From Actinomycetes bacterium (GTDB taxonomy: Bacteria > Actinomycetota > Thermoleophilia > RBG-16-64-13), in assembly GCA_024637035.1 (NCBI GenBank), contig JAGXFW010000024.1, positions 1 to 64,000 of the forward strand: 64,000 nucleotides of DNA, given 5' to 3'. The position numbers and the translations under genes are program-made. Of the stretch, positions 15,303-23,959 are shown in pieces (the stretch's first letter is position 1; every line of letters begins with the position of its first letter). Under the pieces are notes generated by a model that saw only the letters and a list, made by a program, of their open reading frames with translations, did not search any database and was not told the DNA's origin.

Positions 15303-16843
15303 GCGGCGGGGGCCCGCCGGCGTCCGGTGACGTCTCGCGGCAACCGCCCGCCGATACTCCGCCATCCGACCCGGGCGACGTTCAAGGGCGCCCGCGGCCC
15401 GATCGGGTGAAGTGGACAGTTCTTGCGACCGTCATGGTGGGCACGTTCATGGGTCCACTGGACGGCAGTGTGGTCAACCTTGCACTCCCGACCCTCGCCC
15501 GACACTTCAGCGTGGGCGTCACCACCGTCGAGTGGGTGGCGGTCGCCTATCTGCTCACGGTGAGTACGCTCCTCCTCACCTTCGGGCGCCTGGGGGACAT
15601 CGTGGGGCTGAAGCCCCTCTACCTGAGCGGGTTCGCGGTCTTCGTGGTCGGCTCCGCCCTATGTGCGCTCGCCTGGAACGTGTGGGCGCTCGTGGCCTTC
15701 CGCGCGGTACAGGCGGTGGGAGCAGCGATGCTGTTCGCAGTAGGCCCCGCTATCATCACCCAGGTGTTCCCCGCTCGGGAGCGGGGGAAGGCGCTCGGTC
15801 TGGTTGGGATATCGGTATCGGCGGGGCTGGCCGTGGGGCCCACGCTCGGCGGGCTTCTGATCGCCGCCGGCGGGTGGCGGCTGGTGTTCCTGATCAACCT
15901 TCCGATCGGCGTCGCCGCGTTCATCTTGGCGTCGAGGATCCTGCAGTTGGACTCGCCTAAGGGGCAGCGATTCGATCCTTTTGGCGCCATCCTGTCCTTT
16001 GTCGCCCTGTTCCCGCTCTTGCTGGCGCTCTCGCGTGGACAGGAGTGGGGCTGGGGTTCGACACGGGTGATCGCCCTGATCGGCCTGGCCGCCGTGGGGA
16101 TGGCCGCCTTCGTGATCGTGGAGTCTCGCGTGTCGGAGCCGGTGCTCGATCTGGGGCTGTTCCGCATACGGATCTTCAGCGCGGCGACGGTGAGCGCGCT
16201 CGCGAGCTACGTGGTCATCGCAGCCGTGCTCTTCTTGATGCCCTTCTATCTTCTTGAGGTGCGGGGATTGCCTATCGCGTACGCGGGGCTGCTGCTGACG
16301 CCGATACCGGCCGCCATGGCTCTGCTCGGGCCCGTGTCGGGGGCATGGAGCGACCGGATCGGTTCAAGGGTGCTCAGTACCGTAGGTCTCCTGGTGAGCA
16401 CGGTCGGTGTGGCTTCGTTCGTGACGCTGAGCGTGGATACCGGGGTGCTGGGCATCCTCCTGCGTCTGCTGACGGTGGGCGTGGGGATGGCGATCTTCCA
16501 GTCGCCCAACTCGAGCGCGATGATGGGGAGTGTTCCTCGCCATCGGCTGGGTATCGCGTCGGGCATGGTCGCCAGCGCCAGGAACATCGGGATGGTGTTG
16601 GGGATCTCCTTGGCGGCGGTGACCCTCGCCGTGAGGCAGCCGCACCACCTGGGGGAGATCGCCAAGTCGTTGGCCCCCGAAGCTGCGAGCGCCGAGGCCT
16701 TTCTCGGGGCCGCGCACGACGCGTTCTGGCTGGCTGCGGTCATATGTTTCGCTGGGGTCTTGACCTCGTTGGTGCGCGGTGATGGCTCCCAACCGGACAC
16801 CCCCCTCGGAGCGGCTGGGCCGCCGCGGGGGCCTCAGAGGTAG
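15299..16843 (+). CDS. MFS transporter, DHA2/EmrB-QacA type
   Basis: A 514-residue major facilitator with about 14 predicted helices. The N-terminal helix has the DHA2 motif TFMGPLDGSVVNLALPTL (about 48-65) and motif A-like GRLGDIVGLKPLY follows. These exporters are typically drug:H+ antiporters; the substrate is not deducible. GTG 15299 overlaps the selD stop (GTGA) and gives a 38-residue proline-rich cytoplasmic N-terminus. Coupling to selD is curious and could mean export of a selenium compound, but this is speculation. The 3' end overlaps the convergent anti-sigma gene by 10 bases. Confidence 0.9.
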   Translation: MSGGGPPASGDVSRQPPADTPPSDPGDVQGRPRPDRVKWTVLATVMVGTFMGPLDGSVVNLALPTLARHFSVGVTTVEWVAVAYLLTVSTLLLTFGRLGDIVGLKPLYLSGFAVFVVGSALCALAWNVWALVAFRAVQAVGAAMLFAVGPAIITQVFPARERGKALGLVGISVSAGLAVGPTLGGLLIAAGGWRLVFLINLPIGVAAFILASRILQLDSPKGQRFDPFGAILSFVALFPLLLALSRGQEWGWGSTRVIALIGLAAVGMAAFVIVESRVSEPVLDLGLFRIRIFSAATVSALASYVVIAAVLFLMPFYLLEVRGLPIAYAGLLLTPIPAAMALLGPVSGAWSDRIGSRVLSTVGLLVSTVGVASFVTLSVDTGVLGILLRLLTVGVGMAIFQSPNSSAMMGSVPRHRLGIASGMVASARNIGMVLGISLAAVTLAVRQPHHLGEIAKSLAPEAASAEAFLGAAHDAFWLAAVICFAGVLTSLVRGDGSQPDTPLGAAGPPRGPQR

Positions 16844-17238
16844 AGCGAGAGGTGGACGGTCGTTCCGCCGCCGCGCATCTTCGCGATGCGGACCTCGTCC
16901 ATGAGCGCGACCATCAGGGGCAACCCGAGGCCGCGGTCGTCTCTGCGGGCGTTGCGTCGCGCGCCCGGCAAACGGAAATCGCCGCCGTCGCTGATCTCGA
17001 AAACCAATCGATCATCATAGAACCGAGCACACACCTCGAGGGGGTGGTGCTGCCCACCCGAATGCTCGACGGCATTCGCGCATGCCTCCGACACGGCGAC
17101 TTTGAGGTCGAAGACACGTTCGCCGTCGAGACCGAACTCCTGGCCGACGTCTTCTACGAACCGGCGTATCTCGGTGAGCCGCGCGGGGTCGGGTGAGACC
17201 GTCAGGCGACGGCACTGTGATTGACCGTCGAGATTCAA
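16834..17238 (-). CDS. RsbW-like anti-sigma factor / serine kinase
   Basis: A 134-residue GHKL ATPase of the RsbW/SpoIIAB class. The N-box is SEACANAVEHSGG, the G1-like box is ISDGGDFRLP, and G2 is DDRGLGLPLMVALMDEV. Such proteins bind and inhibit a sigma factor and phosphorylate their STAS antagonist. The start is TTG 17238, whose TTGA overlaps the STAS gene's stop; longer starts give unrelated sequence. The upstream STAS protein is its likely antagonist. No sigma-B-type gene is adjacent. Confidence 0.85.
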   Translation of the reverse strand: MNLDGQSQCRRLTVSPDPARLTEIRRFVEDVGQEFGLDGERVFDLKVAVSEACANAVEHSGGQHHPLEVCARFYDDRLVFEISDGGDFRLPGARRNARRDDRGLGLPLMVALMDEVRIAKMRGGGTTVHLSLYL

Positions 17239-17627
17239 GGAGCGGTTGTCTCCGCGTCTTCGTGCGCGAGGGGCTGCGTGGATGCCGCCGAAGCGGTCGG
17301 CGCCTCCACGGAGTTCACGTCGTCGAAGATGCGGAACCCGTTGTCGGCCTTGAGGCCCACGATCTCGATGAGACGACGCACATCGGCATTGGGCCGGATC
17401 GCCCCGAGCCAACCGCGCTCTCTCACCTTCCTGACCGTGGAGAGAAGCACCGAAACCCCGCCCGAGTCGATGTACGTCACGTCGGTGAGGTCAAGTAGAA
17501 GCTTGGTCTCACCCTGTTGCAGGTATTTGTCGATCTCGGTCTGCAGATCGGAGGAGTTCCCGTGGTCGATCTCTCCTTGCACAACCACCAGGGGCAGACC
17601 TCGCTGCATCTTGCTCCACACGTGCAT
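17235..17627 (-). CDS. STAS-domain anti-sigma factor antagonist
   Basis: A 130-residue RsbV/SpoIIAA-like protein. The phosphorylation motif DVTYIDSGGVSVL (about 58-70) has the conserved Asp-Ser pair, so Ser64 is the probable target of the kinase encoded next. The C-terminal 25 residues are a short Ala/Thr/Glu-rich tail. ATG 17627 has an AAGGAG ribosome binding site. TTGA coupling to the kinase gives a classical partner-switching pair. Confidence 0.9.
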   Translation of the reverse strand: MHVWSKMQRGLPLVVVQGEIDHGNSSDLQTEIDKYLQQGETKLLLDLTDVTYIDSGGVSVLLSTVRKVRERGWLGAIRPNADVRRLIEIVGLKADNGFRIFDDVNSVEAPTASAASTQPLAHEDAETTAP

Positions 17628-17755
17628 GCTGCTCCTTCTCACGGGCGTCGTTCCGTCGGCTTCTCGGCTGGTACCCGAGGCTGGTGGAGTGAAAACCAGG
17701 GTCTGTCGGCGGTTGGCGGCGCCGGATAGGAGGTTGCGGAGCGCGGCGATGTTGG

Positions 17756-18967
17756 TTAACCGGTTGGTATCGCCTGGATCGTCGTCAACGAGTAGCCGCT
17801 CTCGAGGAGCCAATCGATGATCCCCGGGAGTGCGGCCACCGTCTGCGACCGGTCGCCCCCGCCGTCGTGCATGAGGATCACTGCTCCCGGCTTCACAGCG
17901 GACTTGACGCGCGACGTGATCGACGCCGCGTCGCGGATCTTCCAGTCCAGTGTGTCCACGCTCCACATCGCGATCCTCTGCCCCTGCCGCGCCGCCTCCG
18001 CGGTGACCACCGCGTTGTTGGCGCCGTACGGAGGTCGTAGGAGGCGCGCCCCGCCGATGGCGGCGGCGCCTCGTGCTATCTCGGCACTCAGTCCCTCGCC
18101 CGAGAGCTTGGTGAGATCGGCATGACCCCACGTGTGGTTCTCGACCGCGTGCCCTGCAGCCCGAGCGTTCGCCGTCACCGACTTGTACGAGGCGGCGACC
18201 TTGCCTATCCAGAAGAAGGTCGCAGGCACCCCCTTCTTCTCCAAGACGGCGAGTATCTGAACGGTGTACTCACTCGGCCCATCGTCGAACGTGAGGGCCA
18301 CAGCACGCCGGCCCTCGGGCACGGCGCTGGTGCGCTGCAGGAGGCCTGGCTCAGCTTCACGAAGCACGAAGGTCGCGATGGGTGCGGCGCTGCGTTCGCC
18401 GTGGAACCGCTCCTCGAGCCCGGGCTTCCCCTCGCGTACCTGGGTGACCACGGGGCCGTTTCCCTGGATCTCATAGGCGTAAGAGATCCCCTCTTCTTCG
18501 CGTTCCAGCCCTTCCGTGCGGTCCGAGCCGTGCCGGCCGGTGATCGTCGCTCCGGCGTGAATGACGCCGTCGAGCGGGAACGGCGCTCCATTCACCAGGA
18601 CGAACCCGGGTCCGCCGCCGCCCGGCACCATGACGTCGCCGGTGACGTCATGGTTGGACCCCGGGCGGATCGAGAGATCACGGAGACCTGTGACTTGCGC
18701 GAGGGTCGTATCCGGCCCGATCTGAGCCACGACGCCATCGACGGAAACGAGGTCCGAGGCGCTCAACCCTGAGGCCGGTGCCGCCAACACGATGAGAAGG
18801 GCGAAGGCGACGGCGGCAGCCCGCTGGAGCCGCACGGTGCGCCGGGCCTTCCTGCGAAGGGCCCTGTAGTCCCGCCGACGGTCGTCGCCGGCGCCGCCAG
18901 TAGCGGCGTCCTCGAAAGCGGTCTCCGCGGCAGCCTTGGTGATGATCTTGTTGTCAGCCCCCGTCAC
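17756..18967 (-). CDS. Membrane-anchored polysaccharide deacetylase (NodB homology)
   Basis: A 403-residue protein with a cytoplasmic N-terminus, one transmembrane helix (about 47-68, AAAVAFALLIVLAAPASGLSA), a roughly 140-residue unknown extracytoplasmic region and a C-terminal NodB domain. Catalytic motifs are TFDDGPSEYT (Asp-Asp), ENHTWGHADL (metal-binding His-x3-His), RPPYG and ILMHDGGG. It is expected to remove acetyl groups from cell-wall or capsule sugars outside the membrane. GTG 18967 overlaps the stop of the NuoI-GltD fusion, so it is translated from the complex I operon, an unusual partner. Confidence 0.9.
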   Translation of the reverse strand: MTGADNKIITKAAAETAFEDAATGGAGDDRRRDYRALRRKARRTVRLQRAAAVAFALLIVLAAPASGLSASDLVSVDGVVAQIGPDTTLAQVTGLRDLSIRPGSNHDVTGDVMVPGGGGPGFVLVNGAPFPLDGVIHAGATITGRHGSDRTEGLEREEEGISYAYEIQGNGPVVTQVREGKPGLEERFHGERSAAPIATFVLREAEPGLLQRTSAVPEGRRAVALTFDDGPSEYTVQILAVLEKKGVPATFFWIGKVAASYKSVTANARAAGHAVENHTWGHADLTKLSGEGLSAEIARGAAAIGGARLLRPPYGANNAVVTAEAARQGQRIAMWSVDTLDWKIRDAASITSRVKSAVKPGAVILMHDGGGDRSQTVAALPGIIDWLLESGYSLTTIQAIPTG

Positions 18968-20934
18968 GGAAGGCCGTCCTTGTTGGGGAGTTCATCGGGC
19001 GCAGTGAATTCGCGCAGCATCTTCTCGCGGTCGTAGAAGAGGTCGCGGCGCGATCGCGTGGAGTAGTCGAACGAGGCCGACAGGCTCAGCGTCTGAGTGG
19101 GGCATACGTCCTGGCAGAACCCGCAGAAGCAACACCACTCCATAACGAAGTCGTAGCGCTCCACGCGCCTCTCGTAGCCCGTGTCGTACCCTTGCACGTC
19201 GATGCAGTTGTCCGGGCACACGCGGGCGCACATGGTGCACGCCACGCACACCTGGGTCTGGCAGCGCATGCAGCGGATCGCCTCTGCGTGGTCGTCGCCC
19301 TTGGGCCAGCCGAGCTCCACCTGACCACCGGTGCGGATGCGCTTCCTCGGTTCCGATTCAGGCATGTGCACCCGGCGACCGCCAGGGCCGGCCCATTCGA
19401 AGTCCGCAGGCGTGGGGGCGTACATCTTCTCGAGGTAGTACTCGGACGGATGGACCGGGGGACGGCGCTCATGGTCGAGGCTCTCGCCTTGGATGTAGCG
19501 GTGCGCGGAGATGGCGGCCTCGTGGGCTTGACCGATGGCGATGATGATGGTCTTCGGGCCCATTGCCAGGTCTCCTGCCAGGAACACGCCGGGCAACGCG
19601 GTCGCGCCGGTCGTCTTGTCGCAGACGGGGCGGCCGAAGTTGTCGAACTCCACGCCTGACCCCTCGAGGAAGTCGAGTTGCAAGCGCTGGCCGACCGCGA
19701 ACACGACCGTCTGACACGGGATGACCGTGGACTCGTCGGAATACTGAAGATCCCACTTGCCCGTCGCGTCGAAGCGCGAGAGCACCTTCTTCAAGCGGAC
19801 GCCCACGACCGCGCCCTCTTCCACAAGGACTTCGTCGGGGCCCCAGGATGAGAGGAGGATCACCCCTTCCTCGATCGCTCCGGACACCTCGATCTCCTGT
19901 CCGGGCATCTCCTCCCGCGTCTCGACGTGCGCCTGTGTGGAGCTTGTCGCTCCGCAACGCAGGGCGCTCCGGGAGCAGTCGCACCCTACGTCGCCTCCGC
20001 CGATCACCACGACCTGAGGGCCGACCTTCGGCTTCTTCCCCATGCAGTACTCGTACAAGAAGTCGATCGCCGACCAGACGCCTTCGGCGTCGTGGCCGGG
20101 GAGCGGGAGCACACGGCCGCCGGAGTAGCCCACGGCGATGATCACGGCGTCGTGGTCGGCTCGGAGCTGCTCGAGCGTCACGTCCTTCCCTACCGTCACG
20201 CCGAACTTGAACTCCACACCGAGCTCCGCTAGGTCGCCGATCTCCTTGGCCACCACCTCGCGGTCGAGGCGGTAGAGGGGCACGCTGGTCACCAGCAGTC
20301 CCCCGGCGATCTGCTCGCGCTCGTAGATGGTGGCGCGGTACCCCATCTGCACCAGGTCATAGGCGGCCGCCAGCCCGGCTGGGCCGGCGCCTATGATGGC
20401 CACGTGCTCGGAACGGTGCACCAAGCTGGCGAGATGGCCGGGGTACCGCACTTCGCGGTCGTACACTTCGTAGCAGGCCCGATGGAGTTGTCGGATGGCG
20501 ATGGGGTCGTCGAGATACGAGCGGCGGCAGACATCCTCGCACGGGTTGTTGCATACGTAGCCCAGCACCGCCGGCAGCACGTTGCGCCGGCGCACGATGT
20601 TGTAGGCCTCGATATGGCGTCCGGCTGCCACGAGCGCGTTCTGCCCGCGGGCGTCCACATTGGCTGGGCAGCCGCCCTGGCAGGGGGCGATGCGCTGCTC
20701 GTCGTGGAGCCCGGTCATCAGGTCGTTGAATTCGAGCGGCGGGGCGTCTGTGATGGGTGGTGGCTCGTGATCCATGACGCCGCGCAGGCGAAGCGGGCCC
20801 CGCCAACGGGGGGAGAGTTGTGCCGGTTCGCCGGGATACATGCGCGTCACCGGCGGTGAGACCATGCGCTTCATGGTCTCGGCGTGGCCCTTGACGATGC
20901 CCACCCACGGTCTGACGAGGTCGCCCAGGCTCAT
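18964..20934 (-). CDS. NuoI interrupted by a GltD-type FAD/NAD(P)H oxidoreductase (complex I fusion subunit)
   Basis: A 656-residue chimera. Residues 1-52 match the NuoI N-terminus (KGHAETMKRM, VTRMYPGEPAQLSPRWRG). Residues about 55-550 are a GltD/NADPH-glutamate-synthase-small-chain module: Fe-S Cys85, Cys89, Cys128, Cys132, Cys136; FAD loop GAGPAG at 182-187; second Rossmann loop VVVIGGGDVGCDCS; FAD motif GVFLAGDLAMGPKT. Then the NuoI ferredoxin domain resumes with CVACTMCARVCP and CCFCGFCQDVCP and the NuoI ending SRRDLFYDREKML. It probably feeds electrons from NAD(P)H (or to it) into the complex I iron-sulfur chain, replacing NuoEFG. ATG 20934 overlaps nuoD (ATGA). Confidence 0.92.
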   Translation of the reverse strand: MSLGDLVRPWVGIVKGHAETMKRMVSPPVTRMYPGEPAQLSPRWRGPLRLRGVMDHEPPPITDAPPLEFNDLMTGLHDEQRIAPCQGGCPANVDARGQNALVAAGRHIEAYNIVRRRNVLPAVLGYVCNNPCEDVCRRSYLDDPIAIRQLHRACYEVYDREVRYPGHLASLVHRSEHVAIIGAGPAGLAAAYDLVQMGYRATIYEREQIAGGLLVTSVPLYRLDREVVAKEIGDLAELGVEFKFGVTVGKDVTLEQLRADHDAVIIAVGYSGGRVLPLPGHDAEGVWSAIDFLYEYCMGKKPKVGPQVVVIGGGDVGCDCSRSALRCGATSSTQAHVETREEMPGQEIEVSGAIEEGVILLSSWGPDEVLVEEGAVVGVRLKKVLSRFDATGKWDLQYSDESTVIPCQTVVFAVGQRLQLDFLEGSGVEFDNFGRPVCDKTTGATALPGVFLAGDLAMGPKTIIIAIGQAHEAAISAHRYIQGESLDHERRPPVHPSEYYLEKMYAPTPADFEWAGPGGRRVHMPESEPRKRIRTGGQVELGWPKGDDHAEAIRCMRCQTQVCVACTMCARVCPDNCIDVQGYDTGYERRVERYDFVMEWCCFCGFCQDVCPTQTLSLSASFDYSTRSRRDLFYDREKMLREFTAPDELPNKDGLP

Positions 20935-22157
20935 CGGTCCACGTCTCCCATCACGGGGTCTATCGTGCCCACGATATTGATCAGATCCGAGAGCGTGTAG
21001 CCCACGGAGAGGGCGGGCAGCATGGCGACGTTGTGGAACGAGGCGCCCCGCCACTTCATGCGATAGGGCTTCATGCCGCCGTCGCTCACGAGATAGCAGC
21101 CGATCTCCCCGCGCGGGGATTCGAGGCGGGCGTACGCTTCCCCCGGGTCGGGCGTGGGAAGGCGCGGCACCCGCTTCGCCAGGATCGGCCCGGCGGGCAT
21201 GTCCTCGATCGCCTGGTGGATGATCTTGGCGCTCTCCACGATCTCCTGGAAGCGTACCTCGGTACGGTCGTACACGTCGCCCGTCGTCCCGACCGGTATA
21301 TCGAAGTCGAACCGGTCGTAGATGGAGTACGGCATGTCGCGTCGAAGATCCCAGCGTATCCCCGTGCTCCGCAGCACCGGGCCTTGGGCACCGATGCGCA
21401 TGGCCTCGTCGTGGGAGAGCGTGCTGATGCCCTTGGAGCGCTCGTGCCAGATGTAGTTGTCGTGGAACAGGGTTCGGTAACTCGGCAGCTCGTCGATCAC
21501 CCCACGCACGCCTTCGCGCACGCGATCCGTCCAGCCCGGGGGTGCGTCGTAGATCACTCCCCCCAGTCGGAGGTAGACGTAGGTGAGCCGCGCTCCGCTG
21601 ATCTCCTCGAGCAGCTGCACGAGGCGCTCCCGCGCGTTGAAGCACCACAGGAAGTAGGAGGTTGCCCCGCTGTCGAGACCCAGGGCCCCCACGGACATCA
21701 GGTGGCTGGTGATGCGGTTGATCTCACCTGTGATCACGCGCAGGTGCTCCGCACGCTCGGGCACCTCGATGCCCATGAGCTTCTCGGCGGCCAGGCAGTA
21801 CACCCAGTCGTTGTGCATGGCGGCCAGGTAGTCGGTGGTGCGATCGGTGAAAGCGATCACCTGGTGGTAGCTGCGGTTCTCCACGATCTTCTCGAGCGAG
21901 CGGTGCATGTAGCCGATGCGCACGTCGAGACCCGCGACCTTCTCGCCGTCGAGTCGCGTGACCATGCGCATCACGCCATGGGTTCCGGGGTGGTGCGGCC
22001 CGATGTTGATCAGGAAGTCTTGAACGTCCTCGGGCGCCGCGTATTCCCCTTCCGGGATCAGGTGCTCGGGAGCGATGGACGCGGGGCCGGTTCCGGCCGG
22101 GGGACCGGCGCCGGTGGCGGTGCGTGCGGGGTCGGGTGGCAAGTGGTCGCGGGTCAT
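20931..22157 (-). CDS. nuoD: NADH-quinone oxidoreductase subunit D
   Basis: The 49-kDa-type subunit that, with NuoB, forms the quinone-binding cavity. 408 residues, standard length, with about 35 extra Pro/Ala-rich residues at the start. Motifs: NIGPHHPGTHGVMR (quinone-site His), GYMHRSLEKI, RITSHLMSVG and the C-terminal VGTIDPVMGDVDR. It is complex I-type rather than a hydrogenase large subunit since the NiFe cysteine pairs are absent. It lies 3 bases after nuoC and overlaps the fusion gene by ATGA. Confidence 0.96.
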   Translation of the reverse strand: MTRDHLPPDPARTATGAGPPAGTGPASIAPEHLIPEGEYAAPEDVQDFLINIGPHHPGTHGVMRMVTRLDGEKVAGLDVRIGYMHRSLEKIVENRSYHQVIAFTDRTTDYLAAMHNDWVYCLAAEKLMGIEVPERAEHLRVITGEINRITSHLMSVGALGLDSGATSYFLWCFNARERLVQLLEEISGARLTYVYLRLGGVIYDAPPGWTDRVREGVRGVIDELPSYRTLFHDNYIWHERSKGISTLSHDEAMRIGAQGPVLRSTGIRWDLRRDMPYSIYDRFDFDIPVGTTGDVYDRTEVRFQEIVESAKIIHQAIEDMPAGPILAKRVPRLPTPDPGEAYARLESPRGEIGCYLVSDGGMKPYRMKWRGASFHNVAMLPALSVGYTLSDLINIVGTIDPVMGDVDR

Positions 22158-22160
22158 GTG

Positions 22161-22682
22161 TCAGAAGTACTCCGGCCGCTTGATATCCACGTGGTCCGCG
22201 TAGTCCTTGCGAAGGGGGTGTCCCACCCAGGTCTCGGGGTTGAGGATCCGCTTGAGGTCGGGATGACCGGCGAAGTTCAGCCCGAAGAGATCGAACACCT
22301 CCCGCTCTTCCCAATCCGCGAGGAACCAAAGGTCGGTGATCGTGGGCACCGCGAAGTCGTCACGAGGGATCCGGATCGAGAGGCGGGTGACCAGCTTGGT
22401 CTCGAACGAGTAGGCCTGGAGCGTGAGGGTGAAGTGAGCGGGCCAGTCGACGCAGGTGAGGAAGTCGAATCGGTCGATGCCCTGAGATCGGATGAACTCG
22501 GCCGCGGCTCGGTATCCCGAAGCGGGGGTGATGAGGCAGACCGCGCCGTCGCGCGAGTCGTGATAGCCCACAAGCGCGGCGCCGAGCCGATCGCGCGCCG
22601 CCGCCACGAACGCATGGCGTGCCTCCTCGCGCGCACCGACCGCCGGCTTCGAACCGATGCCCGGAACAGGGACAGCGCTCAC
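22161..22682 (-). CDS. nuoC: NADH-quinone oxidoreductase subunit C
   Basis: The 30-kDa-type subunit of the peripheral arm, 173 residues and separate from NuoD. The signature region is [23 protein letters not shown] followed by HPLRKDY. GTG 22682 overlaps the nuoB stop (GTGA), so B, C and D are translationally linked. No cofactors are bound; it stabilises the arm next to NuoD. Confidence 0.95.
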   Translation of the reverse strand: MSAVPVPGIGSKPAVGAREEARHAFVAAARDRLGAALVGYHDSRDGAVCLITPASGYRAAAEFIRSQGIDRFDFLTCVDWPAHFTLTLQAYSFETKLVTRLSIRIPRDDFAVPTITDLWFLADWEEREVFDLFGLNFAGHPDLKRILNPETWVGHPLRKDYADHVDIKRPEYF

Positions 22683-23287
22683 GGGTGGTCGCCCTCGGCC
22701 TCGCCGCGGATCACACGCTCCAACTCGAGGATGCCGTCGATGAGCGCCTCGGGCCGCGGCGGGCAGCCCGACACGTATACGTCGACCGGGATCACCTGGT
22801 CCACACCCTTCACCACGCTGTAGCCGTCGTGGTAGTAGAGGCTTCCGGCGGTGGCGCAGTCGCCCATGGCGATGACCCAGCGCGGCTCCGGCATCTGGTA
22901 GTAGACCCGTTCCACCATGGGGGCCACCTTGTAGGTGACCGTGCCTGAGACGATGAGAAGATCCGACTGCCGGGGTGACCCACGAGGCATGACGCCGAAC
23001 CTATCGAGGTCGTAGTGGGAGGCGTTGGCAGCCATCATCTCGATGGCGCAGCACGCGAGTCCGAACATCATCTGCCAGAGCGAATGGGAGCGCGCCCACG
23101 AGATCATCTGTTGCGCGGAGTGGAGCACGGCGCCCGGAGCCACGAGGAGCGGTCCGAACTCCCGGTGCTCCGGGTGGTTCAGCGGGACGATCGCCCCGTG
23201 GTCGATCCACCGGCGGGGCGGGGTCGGGGCGTTGCCGTCTGTGTCGGAATCCGCGATCTGTCTCACCCTGCCTTGTCCGTGCGCCAT
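22679..23287 (-). CDS. nuoB: NADH-quinone oxidoreductase subunit B (cluster N2)
   Basis: A 202-residue subunit carrying the terminal [4Fe-4S] cluster N2 that reduces quinone. All four ligands are present: the tandem Cys-Cys in [10 protein letters not shown], Cys in GDCATAG and Cys in [11 protein letters not shown]. An amphipathic [13 protein letters not shown] precedes the first pair. It is the first gene of the minus-strand half of the split complex I locus; ATG 23287. Confidence 0.96.
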   Translation of the reverse strand: MAHGQGRVRQIADSDTDGNAPTPPRRWIDHGAIVPLNHPEHREFGPLLVAPGAVLHSAQQMISWARSHSLWQMMFGLACCAIEMMAANASHYDLDRFGVMPRGSPRQSDLLIVSGTVTYKVAPMVERVYYQMPEPRWVIAMGDCATAGSLYYHDGYSVVKGVDQVIPVDVYVSGCPPRPEALIDGILELERVIRGEAEGDHP

Positions 23288-23590
23288 CCTCGGCCAGGTC
23301 GTTGGTCTGCCGTGCCCGTTCGCGGCACCCCCGAAACAACAAGCGGCCCGCAGACCTTCCCGCTCTCAAAGGATACTACGGGGGGAGAGGTGACGCCCAC
23401 TGCGCGGTTCCCGCGCGGTACCCTCGTGCATAGTCTCGTCCGGTAGTATGGAATACCTAGGGCGGAACCGAACCGCCTCCGCGAGACGTGACCGGCAGGG
23501 GTTGGAGAGGCACTGCCCGGCCTCGATCTTGATTATGCCCACGGGCTTCGGGGTAGGCAAGCCAGGGGCGTCGACTGAGGGAGGGTAGGA
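23288..23590. promoter_or_regulatory. Divergent promoter region between the two complex I operons
   Basis: A 303-base region without a gene. Two TAGTAT -10-like hexamers face away from each other: one on the minus strand (23378-23373) towards nuoB and one on the plus strand (23444-23449) towards nuoA. Neither has a clear -35 match. A direct repeat gcgcggt lies between them. The plus-strand leader of about 130 bases before nuoA shows no recognised riboswitch. Joint control of both operons from here is likely. Confidence 0.5.
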
Positions 23591-23959
23591 TTGAGCGGGG
23601 CGTACCTTTCAGACGTGCTATTCCTGCTTGGTTTCGCTCTAGCAGTCGTGACCATTCCCCTGGTCACCCTCGCCGCCTTCGGGTGGCTGCGCCCACGCTA
23701 CCCCGAGGTGCTGAAGGCGGAGGCCTACGAGTCGGGTATGCCGCAAGCCAGCATCCCGCGTCGACCTTTCCACATGGCCTACTACAACTTCGCCCTGGTC
23801 TTCATCGTGTTCGAGGTCGAGACTCTCCTGCTGTTCGCGGTCGCTCCGATCTTGCGTGACGCCGGGTGGCTTGGGCTGGCCGAGGTCGGCGCATTCGTGG
23901 CTCTGGTCGCGCTCAGTCTCTTCTACGCGTGGCGCAAGGGGGCCTTGGTGTGGAGATGA
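23591..23959 (+). CDS. nuoA: NADH-quinone oxidoreductase subunit A
   Basis: A 122-residue membrane subunit with three helices (about 7-29, 63-85, 94-113). The family motif is KAEAYESGMP, a variant of the usual PYECG with serine in place of cysteine, and FIVFEVETLLLF with the conserved acidic residues. TTG 23591 is chosen since AGGGAGGG lies 5-6 bases before it and no ATG fits. It heads the plus-strand operon. Confidence 0.94.
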   Translation: MSGAYLSDVLFLLGFALAVVTIPLVTLAAFGWLRPRYPEVLKAEAYESGMPQASIPRRPFHMAYYNFALVFIVFEVETLLLFAVAPILRDAGWLGLAEVGAFVALVALSLFYAWRKGALVWR

